29,661 nt of DNA, taken from the NCBI GenBank assembly GCA_026645575.1, contig JAPKMW010000122.1, positions 1 to 29,661 of the forward strand, given 5' to 3'. Under the pieces are notes generated by a model. The model had not been told where the DNA came from. It saw nothing but the letters and a program-made list of their open reading frames with translations, and ran no database searches. Positions 21,517-29,634 of this stretch are shown here, piece after piece (the stretch's first letter is position 1; every line of letters starts with the position of its first letter). Made by a program: the position numbers and the translations under genes. Source of the stretch: Caldilineaceae bacterium. GTDB taxonomy: Bacteria > Chloroflexota > Anaerolineae > Caldilineales > Caldilineaceae.

Positions 21517-22758
21517 TTACACCGTTTTAAGATATTCGCGCACCAAGAGCGCGGCGCTAGCACCTTCACCGGCGGCGCTCACCACCTGTTTCGTGCTGCC
21601 GGCGCGCACATCGCCGGCAGCAAAGATGCCTGGCACACTCGTCTCTAGTGCAGCCGGATCATGGCTTTCATAGCCGGTTGGACGATTCCCATCATGGACA
21701 AGATCATGCCCGGTGACAATAAACCCCCAGCGGTTGAGCCGAATGGCGGTCGCGTGCAAAAAACTAGTATTTGGCTCTTGACCGATGAAAAGAAAGGCTC
21801 CGTCCACAGGTAATTCCTCGGCTAGCCCAGTCTGCCTGTTGCGCAATCGTAAGCGGTTTAATTTCGCTTTGGCGCCGAGAAACTCCTCGACTTCTATGTG
21901 GAAACGGACCTCAATTTTGGGATCATTCAACACGTTTTCTTGAATTACCTTGCTGGCCTTGAAACTATCGCCACGCACGAGTAGGGTAACTTTGTCGGCA
22001 AACTTTGTGAGTAGCAAACTCTCTTCTGCGGCGCTGTTGCCACCCCCAACAACCGCGATTTCTTTGCCTTTGTAAAAGGGGCCATCACAGGTGGCACAGA
22101 AATGGACGCCAGCACCGATATACTTGCTTTCACCAGCCGCACCCAGCCGTTTGTAACGACTACCCGTGGCAATGAGCACAGCCTGCGCGCTGTATTCGTC
22201 ACCGCCGGCTGTATCCACACAGTGGTAGTTGTCGTGGCTGTGGATCCGTGCAATCTCCTGTGCTTGCAAGGTTGTAACGCCAAACCGTTCAGCCTGTTGG
22301 CGCAGACGAGTGGCAAAGTCGATCCCAGCCACACTTTCGGGAAATCCGGGCAGATTGTCGATCTTCTCGGTACCAGCAGCCTGGCCACCAAATGCGGCGC
22401 GTTCAATGACCAGGGTGTCGATCCCCTCGCGCGCAGTGTAGAACGCGGCGGTCAATCCAGCTGGACCACCGCCCACCACAATTAGCGGGAAGTGGCGGCG
22501 GTCGATGCTAGTTTTGAGCCCCAGTTTGGCTGCAATTTCGGCGTTCGATGGCTCGACGAGAAACGAACCATCGGCAAATACAATGGTTGGAATAATTCGT
22601 TTGCCTTCGTTCTTTTCAATCACATAAGCTTCGGCTGCTGCATCCTGTTCAATATCTGCCCACTCATAGGGAATTTGGTGTTCGCCCAGAAATTGTTTGC
22701 TGCGGCGACAGTCCGGGCACCAGTGAGCGCCATAAACGACGATTGATGATGGTGACAT
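21517..22758 (-). CDS. Glutaredoxin-thioredoxin reductase fusion
   Basis: A 413-residue two-domain disulfide reductase. Residues 1-80 form a glutaredoxin-like domain with CPDC (14-17) and a cis-Pro loop RIIPTIVFADGS, closest in style to NrdH/mycoredoxin proteins. Residues 88-413 form a low-molecular-weight thioredoxin reductase: FAD-binding VVGGGPAGLTAAFYTARE, active site CATC (221-224), NADP-binding VVGGGNSAAEE and the C-terminal GIFAAGDVR. The reductase would pass NADPH electrons directly to its own attached redoxin, and perhaps to the separate glutaredoxin at 2270 or to the redoxins and CcdA encoded nearby. ATG has AAGGAAA upstream. It is convergent with the flavin reductase gene, 72 bp apart, and has no operon partner. 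Confidence 0.93.
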   Translation of the reverse strand: MSPSSIVVYGAHWCPDCRRSKQFLGEHQIPYEWADIEQDAAAEAYVIEKNEGKRIIPTIVFADGSFLVEPSNAEIAAKLGLKTSIDRRHFPLIVVGGGPAGLTAAFYTAREGIDTLVIERAAFGGQAAGTEKIDNLPGFPESVAGIDFATRLRQQAERFGVTTLQAQEIARIHSHDNYHCVDTAGGDEYSAQAVLIATGSRYKRLGAAGESKYIGAGVHFCATCDGPFYKGKEIAVVGGGNSAAEESLLLTKFADKVTLLVRGDSFKASKVIQENVLNDPKIEVRFHIEVEEFLGAKAKLNRLRLRNRQTGLAEELPVDGAFLFIGQEPNTSFLHATAIRLNRWGFIVTGHDLVHDGNRPTGYESHDPAALETSVPGIFAAGDVRAGSTKQVVSAAGEGASAALLVREYLKTV

Positions 22759-23202
22759 TGTAATAATTTCCTTGTGTTGTTCAATTTAGTAGTTGATTGT
22801 TACCCATATAGGACTTACGCAATGACCTCTGGCTTCGACAAGCTTAGCCGACGGTAACTGCGTAAGTCCACCATAGTTAAGGTTATTCCATTACAGCTTA
22901 ACGGTCCTCTATTATTTGCAATGTAAGACACGGTACGTAACCCTTATCGTCGCGTCAAATAAATCATGAAAACGCCGGGTCTCATTTAAAGCGAAGTATA
23001 GTAGTGACGCATGTGTTACAGAAACCGATTCCAGTTGCGTAAGCACGGTTTCATTGATAAACAAAAAATCAGACCATAATGGATTAAACCGACGAGTGCC
23101 AAGAAGGTACACTTTTTACAGCGGTCATTGGTTACTTCTTTTGCTGCTCGTGAATATAAATTGCCCCACAGAAATGGTGATCTAGCTCAAAACAAGGTGC
23201 CT
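22759..23202. other. AT-richer intergenic region between divergent genes
   Basis: About 440 bp between the Grx-TrxR fusion (minus) and the DUF3179 lipoprotein (plus). It is clearly more AT-rich than its surroundings and holds the 59-bp inverted-repeat element at 22811-22869. A 66-codon frame on the minus strand (22912-23112) has no recognisable similarity and no good ribosome site. Promoters for both flanking genes must lie here, but I cannot assign boxes with confidence. Confidence 0.5.
22811..22869. mobile_element. Small inverted-repeat element (possible MITE remnant)
   Basis: Perfect 11-bp terminal inverted repeats GGACTTACGCA (22811-22821) and TGCGTAAGTCC (22859-22869) enclose 37 bp with partial internal symmetry (CTGGCT...AGCC). 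Ends of this kind resemble insertion-sequence termini, but there is no transposase and no clear target duplication. It may be a non-autonomous element or a dispersed hairpin. Confidence 0.4.
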
Positions 23203-24411
23203 ATGAAAATCAAATTTTTTATTTTCTTCCTATTATCCTGCCTGATTGGATTGGGTGGTTGTATTGGGTTGCCGGCGGAACAGGGTGAACAAGGTGTGTC
23301 TTCAATTGCACCGACTAACACGCCATCTGTAGAAGGCGCAACGGAATTACTGCCCAGCGAACCGCCCCCCTTTAGTACCACCGGTTGGAAGACTGATTTC
23401 ACAAAACGTAGCATTGAGTGGGATGAGGTGCTTTCGGGCGGTCCCCCGAAAGATGGCATCCCTGCGGTAGACGCCCCCACTTTTGAAAGCGTGGCCGCGG
23501 CCAGTGAACGGCTGGCGGAACAGTCGCCGGTGCTTTTCTTTACCCACGGCAACGTCGCCCGCGCCTATCCGTTGGAGATTCTGATCTGGCATGAGATTGT
23601 CAACGATGAGGTGGATGGGTTGCCGGTGGCGGTGACCTTTTGTCCGCTCTGCAATGCCAGCATTGTCTTTGACCGTCGGGTGGGTGAGCAGACCCTCGAC
23701 TTTGGCACGACCGGCAAGCTGCGCAAGAGCGACCTGATCATGTATGACCGGCAAACCGAGAGTTGGTGGCAGCAAGCACTGGGCGAAGCCATTGCCGGCG
23801 AATTCACCGGCACGCGGTTAACCTTTCTCGCCAGTCAAGTGATGAGCTTTGGCGATTTCGCCGCCGAATTTCCTGTGGGTGAAGTGTTGGCGATTCCCAC
23901 GGAGTTTAGCCGCTCCTATGGGCGTAACCCGTATGAAGGTTATGACAGCACCACGCGACCCTTTCTCTACGATGGGGAATTGGATGCACGGCTGCCTGCC
24001 ACCGAACGGGTCGTCGGCATCAAGTTGGGTGATGTGGCTAGAGCGTATGCCTTTTCGGATCTGGCCGAGCAAGGTGTTCTCAACGACGAGCTTGCCGATA
24101 CACCAGTCGCTATCTTTTTTAAAGGTGGCGTGAGCAGCGCTTTGGATACGTCACGCATCAATGACGGGCGCGATGTGGGCAGCACCGTGGTCTTTGACCG
24201 GCGGCTCGACAACCAGGTGTTGACCTTTGCAGCATTGGAAAATGGAACCTTCCAAGACAGCGAAACGGGCAGTACCTGGAATTTCATCGGCGAAGCGCTG
24301 GCCGGGCCGTTGGCGGGCAAGCAACTCACCCGCGTCGTCGCCTTTGATCACTTCTGGTTCGCCTGGCACGCCTTTTTCCCGGCGACGGAACTCTTCACGT
24401 TTGCAGAGTAA
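23203..24411 (+). CDS. DUF3179 domain lipoprotein
   Basis: A 402-residue putative lipoprotein. The signal peptide KIKFFIFFLLSCLIGLGGC ends in a lipobox with Cys20, followed by a Ser/Thr/Pro/Glu-rich spacer (21-60). The rest is a DUF3179 domain, marked by GIPAVDAPTFESV, YPLEILIWHEIVND, VAVTFCPLCNASIVFDRR, FGTTGKLRKSDLIMYDR, SWWQQALGEAIAG and FWFAWHAFFP. DUF3179 proteins are widespread in Chloroflexota, haloarchaea and Bacteroidota, with no established function; the conserved FCPLCN cysteines suggest metal binding or redox chemistry. I chose ATG 23203, which begins the signal peptide and follows AAGGTG; the in-frame start at 23128 would bury it. It is monocistronic, between a divergent gene and a convergent one. 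Confidence 0.9.
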   Translation: MKIKFFIFFLLSCLIGLGGCIGLPAEQGEQGVSSIAPTNTPSVEGATELLPSEPPPFSTTGWKTDFTKRSIEWDEVLSGGPPKDGIPAVDAPTFESVAAASERLAEQSPVLFFTHGNVARAYPLEILIWHEIVNDEVDGLPVAVTFCPLCNASIVFDRRVGEQTLDFGTTGKLRKSDLIMYDRQTESWWQQALGEAIAGEFTGTRLTFLASQVMSFGDFAAEFPVGEVLAIPTEFSRSYGRNPYEGYDSTTRPFLYDGELDARLPATERVVGIKLGDVARAYAFSDLAEQGVLNDELADTPVAIFFKGGVSSALDTSRINDGRDVGSTVVFDRRLDNQVLTFAALENGTFQDSETGSTWNFIGEALAGPLAGKQLTRVVAFDHFWFAWHAFFPATELFTFAE

Positions 24412-24478
24412 CGCAAAGGCGGCGGATGTAGGCCGACAGTTACCCAGACCGTGATCGCCCAGCCAACGCAACTGGGGC

Positions 24479-24498
24479 GGCAGCCTAGCGTGGCTGCC
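24479..24498. terminator. Weak candidate bidirectional terminator hairpin
   Basis: GGCAGCC-TAGCGT-GGCTGCC is a perfect 7-bp stem between the convergent DUF3179 and nucleoside phosphorylase genes; it overlaps the stop codon of the latter. No U-tract follows on either strand, so intrinsic termination is uncertain. Confidence 0.3.
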
Positions 24499-25288
24499 AC
24501 TGCGCCGCAACTAGGGCAATCAACCGCAGAGCGTCGTGGCTGCCATTGCCGGCGCCTTTTTCAAAATCACCCGATTTCTGCGCCATCTGGTTGGTGACAT
24601 GGGCAAAGCAGACGACTGGGCGTTGTTGCGTCGTGGCAAAGGCGTAGAGTGCCGCCGCTTCCATCTCGACCGCCAAAATGCCCAAAGTCTGGGCATGGCC
24701 GATGGCGGTTTCTGTCTCGCGAAAGGGCGCATCGGTGGTCCACGTCGCGCCCGTGTAGACCGTCAGATCTGAGCTTTGTAGGGCCTGTTGTACCTGTGCA
24801 TACAGCGCCGGATCAATGGTGCTAAAATCACTGGGGGGCAAATAGTGATAGCTGGTGCCTTCATCGCGCAGGGCGCGGTCAATGAGGATAAAGTAGGGCG
24901 GTTCGCCCAGGGGTGTAATCTGGCCGGACGAGGTGATGCTGATCAGGAGTTCACAACCACAGGCAAAGAGTTCTTCGGCCAACAACACGGCAAAGGACGC
25001 ACCGACTGCACAGCCGATGATGCCAAATTGCTGTCCGGCCAGGGCAAAGGTATAAAGCGTGGTGTGGTAGCAAGCCCAGTCGGGATCGGTGGTGGCCTGC
25101 CTGCTGGCCAGCAGATAGCGCACAATATCGCCATCTGGGTCCAGAATGCAGATGGCAGGGACTGTTGCCTCGTTCAGCGCTTTTTGGCGGCGCGCTTCGC
25201 GTAAGAGATTGCGCGCCGTAAAGACCGAAGGCGCGGTGTGGGCTTTATTTGCTAAAATTGGTGGTATTTGCATCAATTCTGACTCCAT
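24485..25288 (-). CDS. Nucleoside phosphorylase superfamily protein
   Basis: A 267-residue protein of the purine-nucleoside/uridine phosphorylase superfamily, which cleaves nucleosides with phosphate to free base and ribose-1-phosphate. Hallmarks are FGIIGCAVGASFAVLLAEEL (phosphate-site glycine-rich region), CELLISITSSGQI, and the nucleoside-site motif GILAVEMEAAALYAFA, whose Glu-Met-Glu contacts the ribose. Late in the protein, VVCFAHVTNQMAQKSGDFEKG resembles uridine phosphorylases. The nominal start at 25288 overlaps the stop of the upstream acyltransferase frame by one base (TGATG), while a second ATG at 25273 has GGAG before it; either is possible. Substrate preference cannot be told from sequence. 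Confidence 0.85.
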   Translation of the reverse strand: MESELMQIPPILANKAHTAPSVFTARNLLREARRQKALNEATVPAICILDPDGDIVRYLLASRQATTDPDWACYHTTLYTFALAGQQFGIIGCAVGASFAVLLAEELFACGCELLISITSSGQITPLGEPPYFILIDRALRDEGTSYHYLPPSDFSTIDPALYAQVQQALQSSDLTVYTGATWTTDAPFRETETAIGHAQTLGILAVEMEAAALYAFATTQQRPVVCFAHVTNQMAQKSGDFEKGAGNGSHDALRLIALVAAQWQPR

Positions 25289-26427
25289 CAGATGTTGTTG
25301 TTTTGGCGCGCCGCTTTCATGCCGAAGCAGTGGCGCAGCCAGGGTAGTGGACGAATCAGCCCCAGATACGTCACCAGAATGGCAACGAATGAGAGTAGGA
25401 TGAGCATACTATACTGCAACGTGATTGGGCTTGGCAATTGTTGCACCCAATAGCCGAGCAGAATGATGACCGTCTGATGCAGGATGTAAAAAGGCAACAC
25501 CGCTTCATTAGCAAAGCGCAGGAATCTATTCGAGCGATTACAGAATCGGTATGCCCACCCCAACAGTGCCACCACCCAAGACCAGCCGCTCACCGCGTGG
25601 AGCAGCCGCTGCCAACCGAATGGATAGTCGCCAAAGGCAACCATGCCATCGCCATAAACGGTGACAAAAAGCAGGGCGGTGGTGAGCAAAGCCATCGCCA
25701 GTGCTGGTACGAACGCCGCGCGGAAGCTGTTGCGAATGGCCGGCTGCGCAAAGAACAGCGCGCCATAGAGAAAAAAGAGGGGGTAGGTGAGCATATTCCA
25801 GCCGCCCAAGCCAACATTGCCCCACAGCCACTCGATCGCCGCCACGGGCAGTGCGAGCAGCAAAATCCAGGCTGGTCGCTGTAGATGGTGCGTCACGCGA
25901 TTGAAGCTTGGCTGTTGCTGCGCCCGCTGTCACCATTGAAGCAGCGGCAACAGTAGCAGCGTCAGCACCAACAGCAGCAGCAAAAACCAAAGATGCAGCC
26001 CCATCCAGGCAAAGTTGCCTGGCCCCCCGATGGCCAGATACCAGCCGTCAAAATAGTGCGGGTAAAAGGCCCAAAACGAACCGCTGAATTGACCGCGACT
26101 GAGCCGTTCAATATAGACTTGCGGCGGCACGATGACGAGAATCCCAAAGAGCAGCGGCGCCAGCAGCCGGTTGACCCGCTCATGAAGTAACTGGAGCGGC
26201 GCACGTTTCTGTAGAGAAAATAGGGTACTCGCCCCGGCGATCAGAAAAAGCAGGGGCATGATCCACAAAAGCAGCCAGCCGTTCCAGACAGTTATCGCAA
26301 AGCTCTTGGTCGGTGCATTCAGATGCCAATCGCCCGCGGCAAAGGCGGCACCACTGTGAAAGAGGAAGACCGCCAACGTTGCCAGCACGCGCAACCAGTC
26401 GAGAGCATCATCGCGTTCAAATTTCAT
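25288..26427 (-). pseudogene. Acyltransferase-3 family membrane protein interrupted by in-frame TGA
   Basis: One continuous frame of 379 codons carries a TGA at codon 166 (25930-25932). Both sides belong to the same acyltransferase-3/OpgC-like membrane protein: before it DDALDWLRVLATLAVFLFHS (the conserved His in the first helix), IAGASTLFSL, RVNRLLAPLLFGI and GLHLWFLLLLLV; after it TYPLFFLYGALFF, SWVVALLGWAYRF, NEAVLPFYILHQTVIILLGY and YLGLIRPLPWLRHCFG. The family acylates sugars or other surface molecules with about ten helices. The TGA could come from a single C-to-T change in a CGA Arg codon. I used ATG 26427; an upstream TTG is less likely. It overlaps the preceding gene's end. Either a recent pseudogene or a sequencing error. 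Confidence 0.8.
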
Positions 26428-27472
26428 GATCAATTGTGTTATCCGTAATTGCCGGTGCCGTTGGCTGCGTAGCCAAAAAGCTCAGCAAGAGGCCGACGGT
26501 TCCCGCCAAAACGACCACCCCCGCCCAGAGATGAACCGTCCAGGCGATGCCGGCGACCAGGTGCGCCATGCCAAAGTAGAGCAAATAGAGCGCGGCCGGG
26601 ACGGTAAAGGCAAAGCCGTGCCAGGCACGCGGCCGGGAGGGCGTCGGTTGCCACCAGAGCAGCAGCAGATCCGCAAGCACGCCCGTTGCGATGCGCACCG
26701 CCAGATGGGGCAGCGGATAGGGGCCCTGATCAAAAACAAAGCCCATCAAGCCGGCGTTGAGCGCAAAAATCAACGTGAGCGCGCCCGGTGCTAACTGCCA
26801 CTGCCGCAGGGCAAACAAGATCACCCCCATGAGCAGCGCTGTGTCGAGCAGAATGCTGGTGACGCCCAGTTCCTGTTCCACCGGCGCCCGTACATTGCCA
26901 ACGCCCCACGTATTCGCTAGGGGACTGGCAAATTGGGTAAAAAAGGTGAAGAGCGAAAGGGTAAAGGCCAAAGAAAGCAGCATGGGCAACTGGTCGTGTA
27001 GCGGGCGCAGTGCGGTCGCCGGTCGTTGCCGCGCCGCACGTAGCGGCCCCGTCACGACTAGTGCCAACCCCAGCGCCAGCAGCAGATGCGTGGGGCTGAG
27101 CAAGGCTTCAATGCTGCGCTCAATCCCAAAGAGTTCATGCCAGATAAAGTCGCCCACGCCGCCGACCACAAAGAGCAGTGCGCCCGCCAGCGACAGTCCA
27201 TAGCCCGCCGGCAACGTCCGCCGCTGCAACCACTGCCACCCCAGATAGAGCAGCGTCGCCAGATGGCCGGAGTAAAGCACGCCATGCCAGGGGGTAAAAA
27301 AGGAGTCATCCACCTTGCCGTGGGTGTGCGCCCAGCCATCCAGAAATAAGCCACCCAAAAACCAACTGCTTAGGGCAATGACCATCCACTCAAAACGTTG
27401 CGCTGAATGATGTGCATTGTCGGCCTCCGGCGCCACGAACAAACCTGATGCGGTTGTCAATCTCTGATTCAT
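26417..27472 (-). CDS. Polytopic membrane protein of unknown function
   Basis: A 351-residue membrane protein with about nine or ten predicted helices. It has a soluble N-terminus (1-27), then FEWMVIALSSWFLGGLFLDG and WAHTHGKVDDSFFTPWHGVLY, a His-rich loop, followed by further helices with conserved His/Glu (GDFIWHELFGIERSIEAL, LSPTHLLLALG, DTALLMGVILF). Similar proteins occur in Chloroflexota and Actinobacteria without an assigned role; the His/Asp/Glu residues at helix ends might bind a metal. ATG follows AGGAGAAAAATT. Its stop overlaps the start of the acyltransferase gene, so the two are cotranscribed with the phosphorylase gene downstream. Confidence 0.8.
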   Translation of the reverse strand: MNQRLTTASGLFVAPEADNAHHSAQRFEWMVIALSSWFLGGLFLDGWAHTHGKVDDSFFTPWHGVLYSGHLATLLYLGWQWLQRRTLPAGYGLSLAGALLFVVGGVGDFIWHELFGIERSIEALLSPTHLLLALGLALVVTGPLRAARQRPATALRPLHDQLPMLLSLAFTLSLFTFFTQFASPLANTWGVGNVRAPVEQELGVTSILLDTALLMGVILFALRQWQLAPGALTLIFALNAGLMGFVFDQGPYPLPHLAVRIATGVLADLLLLWWQPTPSRPRAWHGFAFTVPAALYLLYFGMAHLVAGIAWTVHLWAGVVVLAGTVGLLLSFLATQPTAPAITDNTIDHEI

Positions 27473-27493
27473 AATTTTTCTCCTAAATTCACT

Positions 27494-27508
27494 CGTCCCG
27501 CTGGGACG
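27494..27508. repeat. Short palindrome with 3-nt loop
   Basis: CGTCCC-GCT-GGGACG is a perfect 6-bp stem with loop GCT, like the hairpins at 18440-18529 and 15201-15221 in design. It lies downstream of the two-component operon and upstream of the membrane protein gene at 27472. Confidence 0.45.
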
Positions 27509-27619
27509 GTCTGCTTTCTCTGAGTGATAATCATACCAGAAGTTGCGCGCGGCGTCATCGGGCCGGGGGTGGATTGCCCCTATGGCTGTGGATCTAGGTC
27601 TGGAGATGGAGAGGAGCGT

Positions 27620-28270
27620 TTACGCGTCGGCAATGCCTTGTTGCAACGCATAGATGGCTGCTTGGGTGCGATCGGCCAGGTGGAGTTTGCTGAGGATGTT
27701 GCTGACGTGGGTTTTTACCGTCTTGTGGCTGATGGTGAGGGCGGCGGCAATCGCCTGGTTATTGTGACCGCGGGCAATCAGCCGCAGCACTTCCGTCTCC
27801 CGTTCGGTCAGCGTCGCCGGTGTGGGCGTGGCGGCTTTACCGGTCACCTCGGCCATTAACTTTTGCGCGATCTCCGGGTGGAGCTGCGCTTCGCCGCGCG
27901 CCGCGGCCTGCACTGCTTTGATCAAGTCACCGGGGGCCACATCTTTGAGTAGATAGCCCAGCGCACCCGCCTTGATCGCCGGGAAGACCTTATCGTCTTC
28001 GGTAAAGCTGGTCAGCACCAGCACCTGGGTCTGCGGGGAAAGGGCGCGAATTTGGCGGGTGGCCTCAATGCCGTCCAGTTGTGGCATCACCAGATCCATC
28101 AGCACCACATCGGGCGTGAGTGCTTTGGTGAGCGCCACTGCCGTTTGCCCATTACCCGCCTCGCCCACCACCACCATATCCGGCTGTAGTTCCAAAAAGG
28201 TGCGCAGTCCCTGCCGCACAACCGCGTGGTCATCCACTAGCAGAATCGTAATCGGCTCAGTCGTGTTCAT
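27620..28270 (-). CDS. NarL/FixJ-family response regulator
   Basis: A 216-residue DNA-binding response regulator. The receiver domain (8-123) has the acidic pair Asp13-Asp14, phospho-acceptor Asp59 in VVLMDLVMP, Thr87 and Lys109 in GYLLKD. The LuxR-type HTH (about 150-212) reads LTERETEVLRLIARGHNNQA, then TISHKTVKTHVSNILSKL. It is the partner of the kinase encoded just upstream: the kinase stop and this ATG overlap by four bases (ATGA). Regulated genes are unknown; this pair is of the DesK/LiaSR type that often senses membrane or envelope state. Confidence 0.95.
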   Translation of the reverse strand: MNTTEPITILLVDDHAVVRQGLRTFLELQPDMVVVGEAGNGQTAVALTKALTPDVVLMDLVMPQLDGIEATRQIRALSPQTQVLVLTSFTEDDKVFPAIKAGALGYLLKDVAPGDLIKAVQAAARGEAQLHPEIAQKLMAEVTGKAATPTPATLTERETEVLRLIARGHNNQAIAAALTISHKTVKTHVSNILSKLHLADRTQAAIYALQQGIADA

Positions 28271-29469
28271 TGATCGGCTTCCTCTTTTGGCGCTGTGGAC
28301 GGCAGCGGCATGGTGAGGGTAATGTGCGTCCCTGCGCCGGGGCTGGAATCAATCACCAAAGAGCCACCCAACGCGGCGGCGCGCTCGCGCATACTCACTA
28401 ACCCAAAGTGCGGCCCTGTGGTTGGTGTCTGCGCCGGGATAAAACCGACCCCCTGATCGCTGACAATCACCGCCAGCCGCCCATCGACCTGTTGCAGCGC
28501 CACGCTGGCCTGCTGCGTCTGCGCATGTTTCACCACATTGTGCAACGCTTCCTGGATGATCCGCAAGATCTGCTCCCCCTGTTCTGCGGAAAGCGTCGGC
28601 TCCGCCGCAATTTGCAGATCGACGGTGAGACCATGTTGGGCTGCCAACGCGGCAAGATGATGGCGCAGCGCGGGGGCCAACTCAGCGTCAACTGCCGCCA
28701 GCGGTCGCAGTTGCCCGATCAACGCGCGCAGTTCCGCCAACGCACTTTGCGCCAAACTTTGCAGTTGGGCCAATGGCCTCTCCAACGCGGCCGGGTTTTG
28801 GTGTAGCAGCAGGCGCGCCGCTTCCGCCGTGAAATTAATGCTGAAGAGCGTGTGGGTCACCGAATCGTGCAGGTCGCGCGCCAGGCGCTGCCGCTCCTCG
28901 ATCACCGTCAAGCTTTTGACTTGGTCGGCATAACGTTGCAGTTGCCGATGCGCGCTTTGGAGTTCCGCCAGCAACGTCTGGCTTTCCCGGCGCGCGGTCT
29001 CCGCCTGGTTCACCACCCGTGCATATGAGCCAACAAAGAGATAGGCGGCGGCATAGATCAGCACAAAGGGCACAGCCGTGGGCCAGCCGTGGCCATAAAA
29101 CAGGGCCACGGTGCTCAGCGCGGTAAAGACGCCAATCCACAACAAGCCGCTGCGTTGGGGCAACAAAAAGATCGCTTGGGCGCTCAGGATCACATAGAGC
29201 AGCGAAAAGTAATCAAAAAACGGCGGCTGGATTGCCAGCGCAAAAATCAGCATGGCCTGGCCACCCAGATAGCAGATAGTCACCCCGCGGCCGCGTCGGG
29301 TCAACCCCGGTTCCAGCAGCAGCAAGCCGCCGACAGCCGCCAGGAGCGCGGCGATCCACCAGCGTTGCGGCCAGCCGTTGCTGAAAAAATCGGCCAGCCC
29401 ACGCAAGGCGGTGGCGACAAAGATCAGATAGAGGCAGAGGTAAAACCAAAGGGTTCGATAGTGCGCCAT
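28267..29469 (-). CDS. Sensor histidine kinase (HisKA_3/DesK-type)
   Basis: A 400-residue membrane histidine kinase. Six hydrophobic helices occupy about residues 6-150, with no large extracytoplasmic domain, so it probably senses from within the membrane. A coiled-coil linker (153-190) leads to the HisKA_3 dimerisation domain with the phospho-acceptor His201 in ERQRLARDLHDSVTHTLFS. The ATPase domain follows: EALHNVVKHAQTQQ (N box), VIVSDQGVGF (G1) and HFGLVSMRERAAALGGSL (G2). It should phosphorylate the NarL-type regulator whose gene overlaps its stop. No ribosome site precedes the ATG at 29469, while a promoter with a predicted start about 4 nt upstream is visible, so the mRNA may be nearly leaderless. 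Confidence 0.95.
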   Translation of the reverse strand: MAHYRTLWFYLCLYLIFVATALRGLADFFSNGWPQRWWIAALLAAVGGLLLLEPGLTRRGRGVTICYLGGQAMLIFALAIQPPFFDYFSLLYVILSAQAIFLLPQRSGLLWIGVFTALSTVALFYGHGWPTAVPFVLIYAAAYLFVGSYARVVNQAETARRESQTLLAELQSAHRQLQRYADQVKSLTVIEERQRLARDLHDSVTHTLFSINFTAEAARLLLHQNPAALERPLAQLQSLAQSALAELRALIGQLRPLAAVDAELAPALRHHLAALAAQHGLTVDLQIAAEPTLSAEQGEQILRIIQEALHNVVKHAQTQQASVALQQVDGRLAVIVSDQGVGFIPAQTPTTGPHFGLVSMRERAAALGGSLVIDSSPGAGTHITLTMPLPSTAPKEEADQ

Positions 29470-29479
29470 GATGCTGGCT

Positions 29480-29508
29480 ATTCTCTACCAAATCCGGGCA
29501 GTCGTCAA
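29480..29508 (-). promoter_or_regulatory. Promoter of the two-component operon
   Basis: On the minus strand TTGACG (29503-29508) and GAGAAT (29480-29485) are 17 bp apart. The -10 ends 11 bp before the kinase ATG, which would give a leader of only a few bases. Confidence 0.45.
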
Positions 29509-29600
29509 CTTATCCATAATGCCGGCGTTTCAAGAAAACTTGATCAAGGCGCAGACGATCGCCATTTTTGAATTTCTCAAGAGCGCCTAGAGTCGTCAAT

Positions 29601-29634
29601 AACATGTAATGTAACGGCCGTTACATTACATGTT
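29601..29634. promoter_or_regulatory. Perfect 34-bp palindrome, probable TetR-family operator
   Basis: AACATGTAATGTAACGG (29601-29617) is followed directly by its exact reverse complement (29618-29634). The core TGTAACGGCCGTTACA has the form of TetR-family operators. TATACT (29647-29652), a good -10 box reading rightward, lies just beyond, so a regulated gene probably begins past the window edge. It could also affect the leftward kinase operon. Confidence 0.6.

Noticed and set aside
22912..23112. 66-codon minus-strand ORF in the AT-rich gap
   Set aside because: No ribosome site, no similarity, and probably chance in AT-rich DNA.
25930..25932. Second TGA as evidence for selenocysteine or a recoded genetic code
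   Set aside because: The position is not a conserved Cys, and many genes here end in TGA (including the ATGA overlaps in the cassette), so TGA is an ordinary stop.
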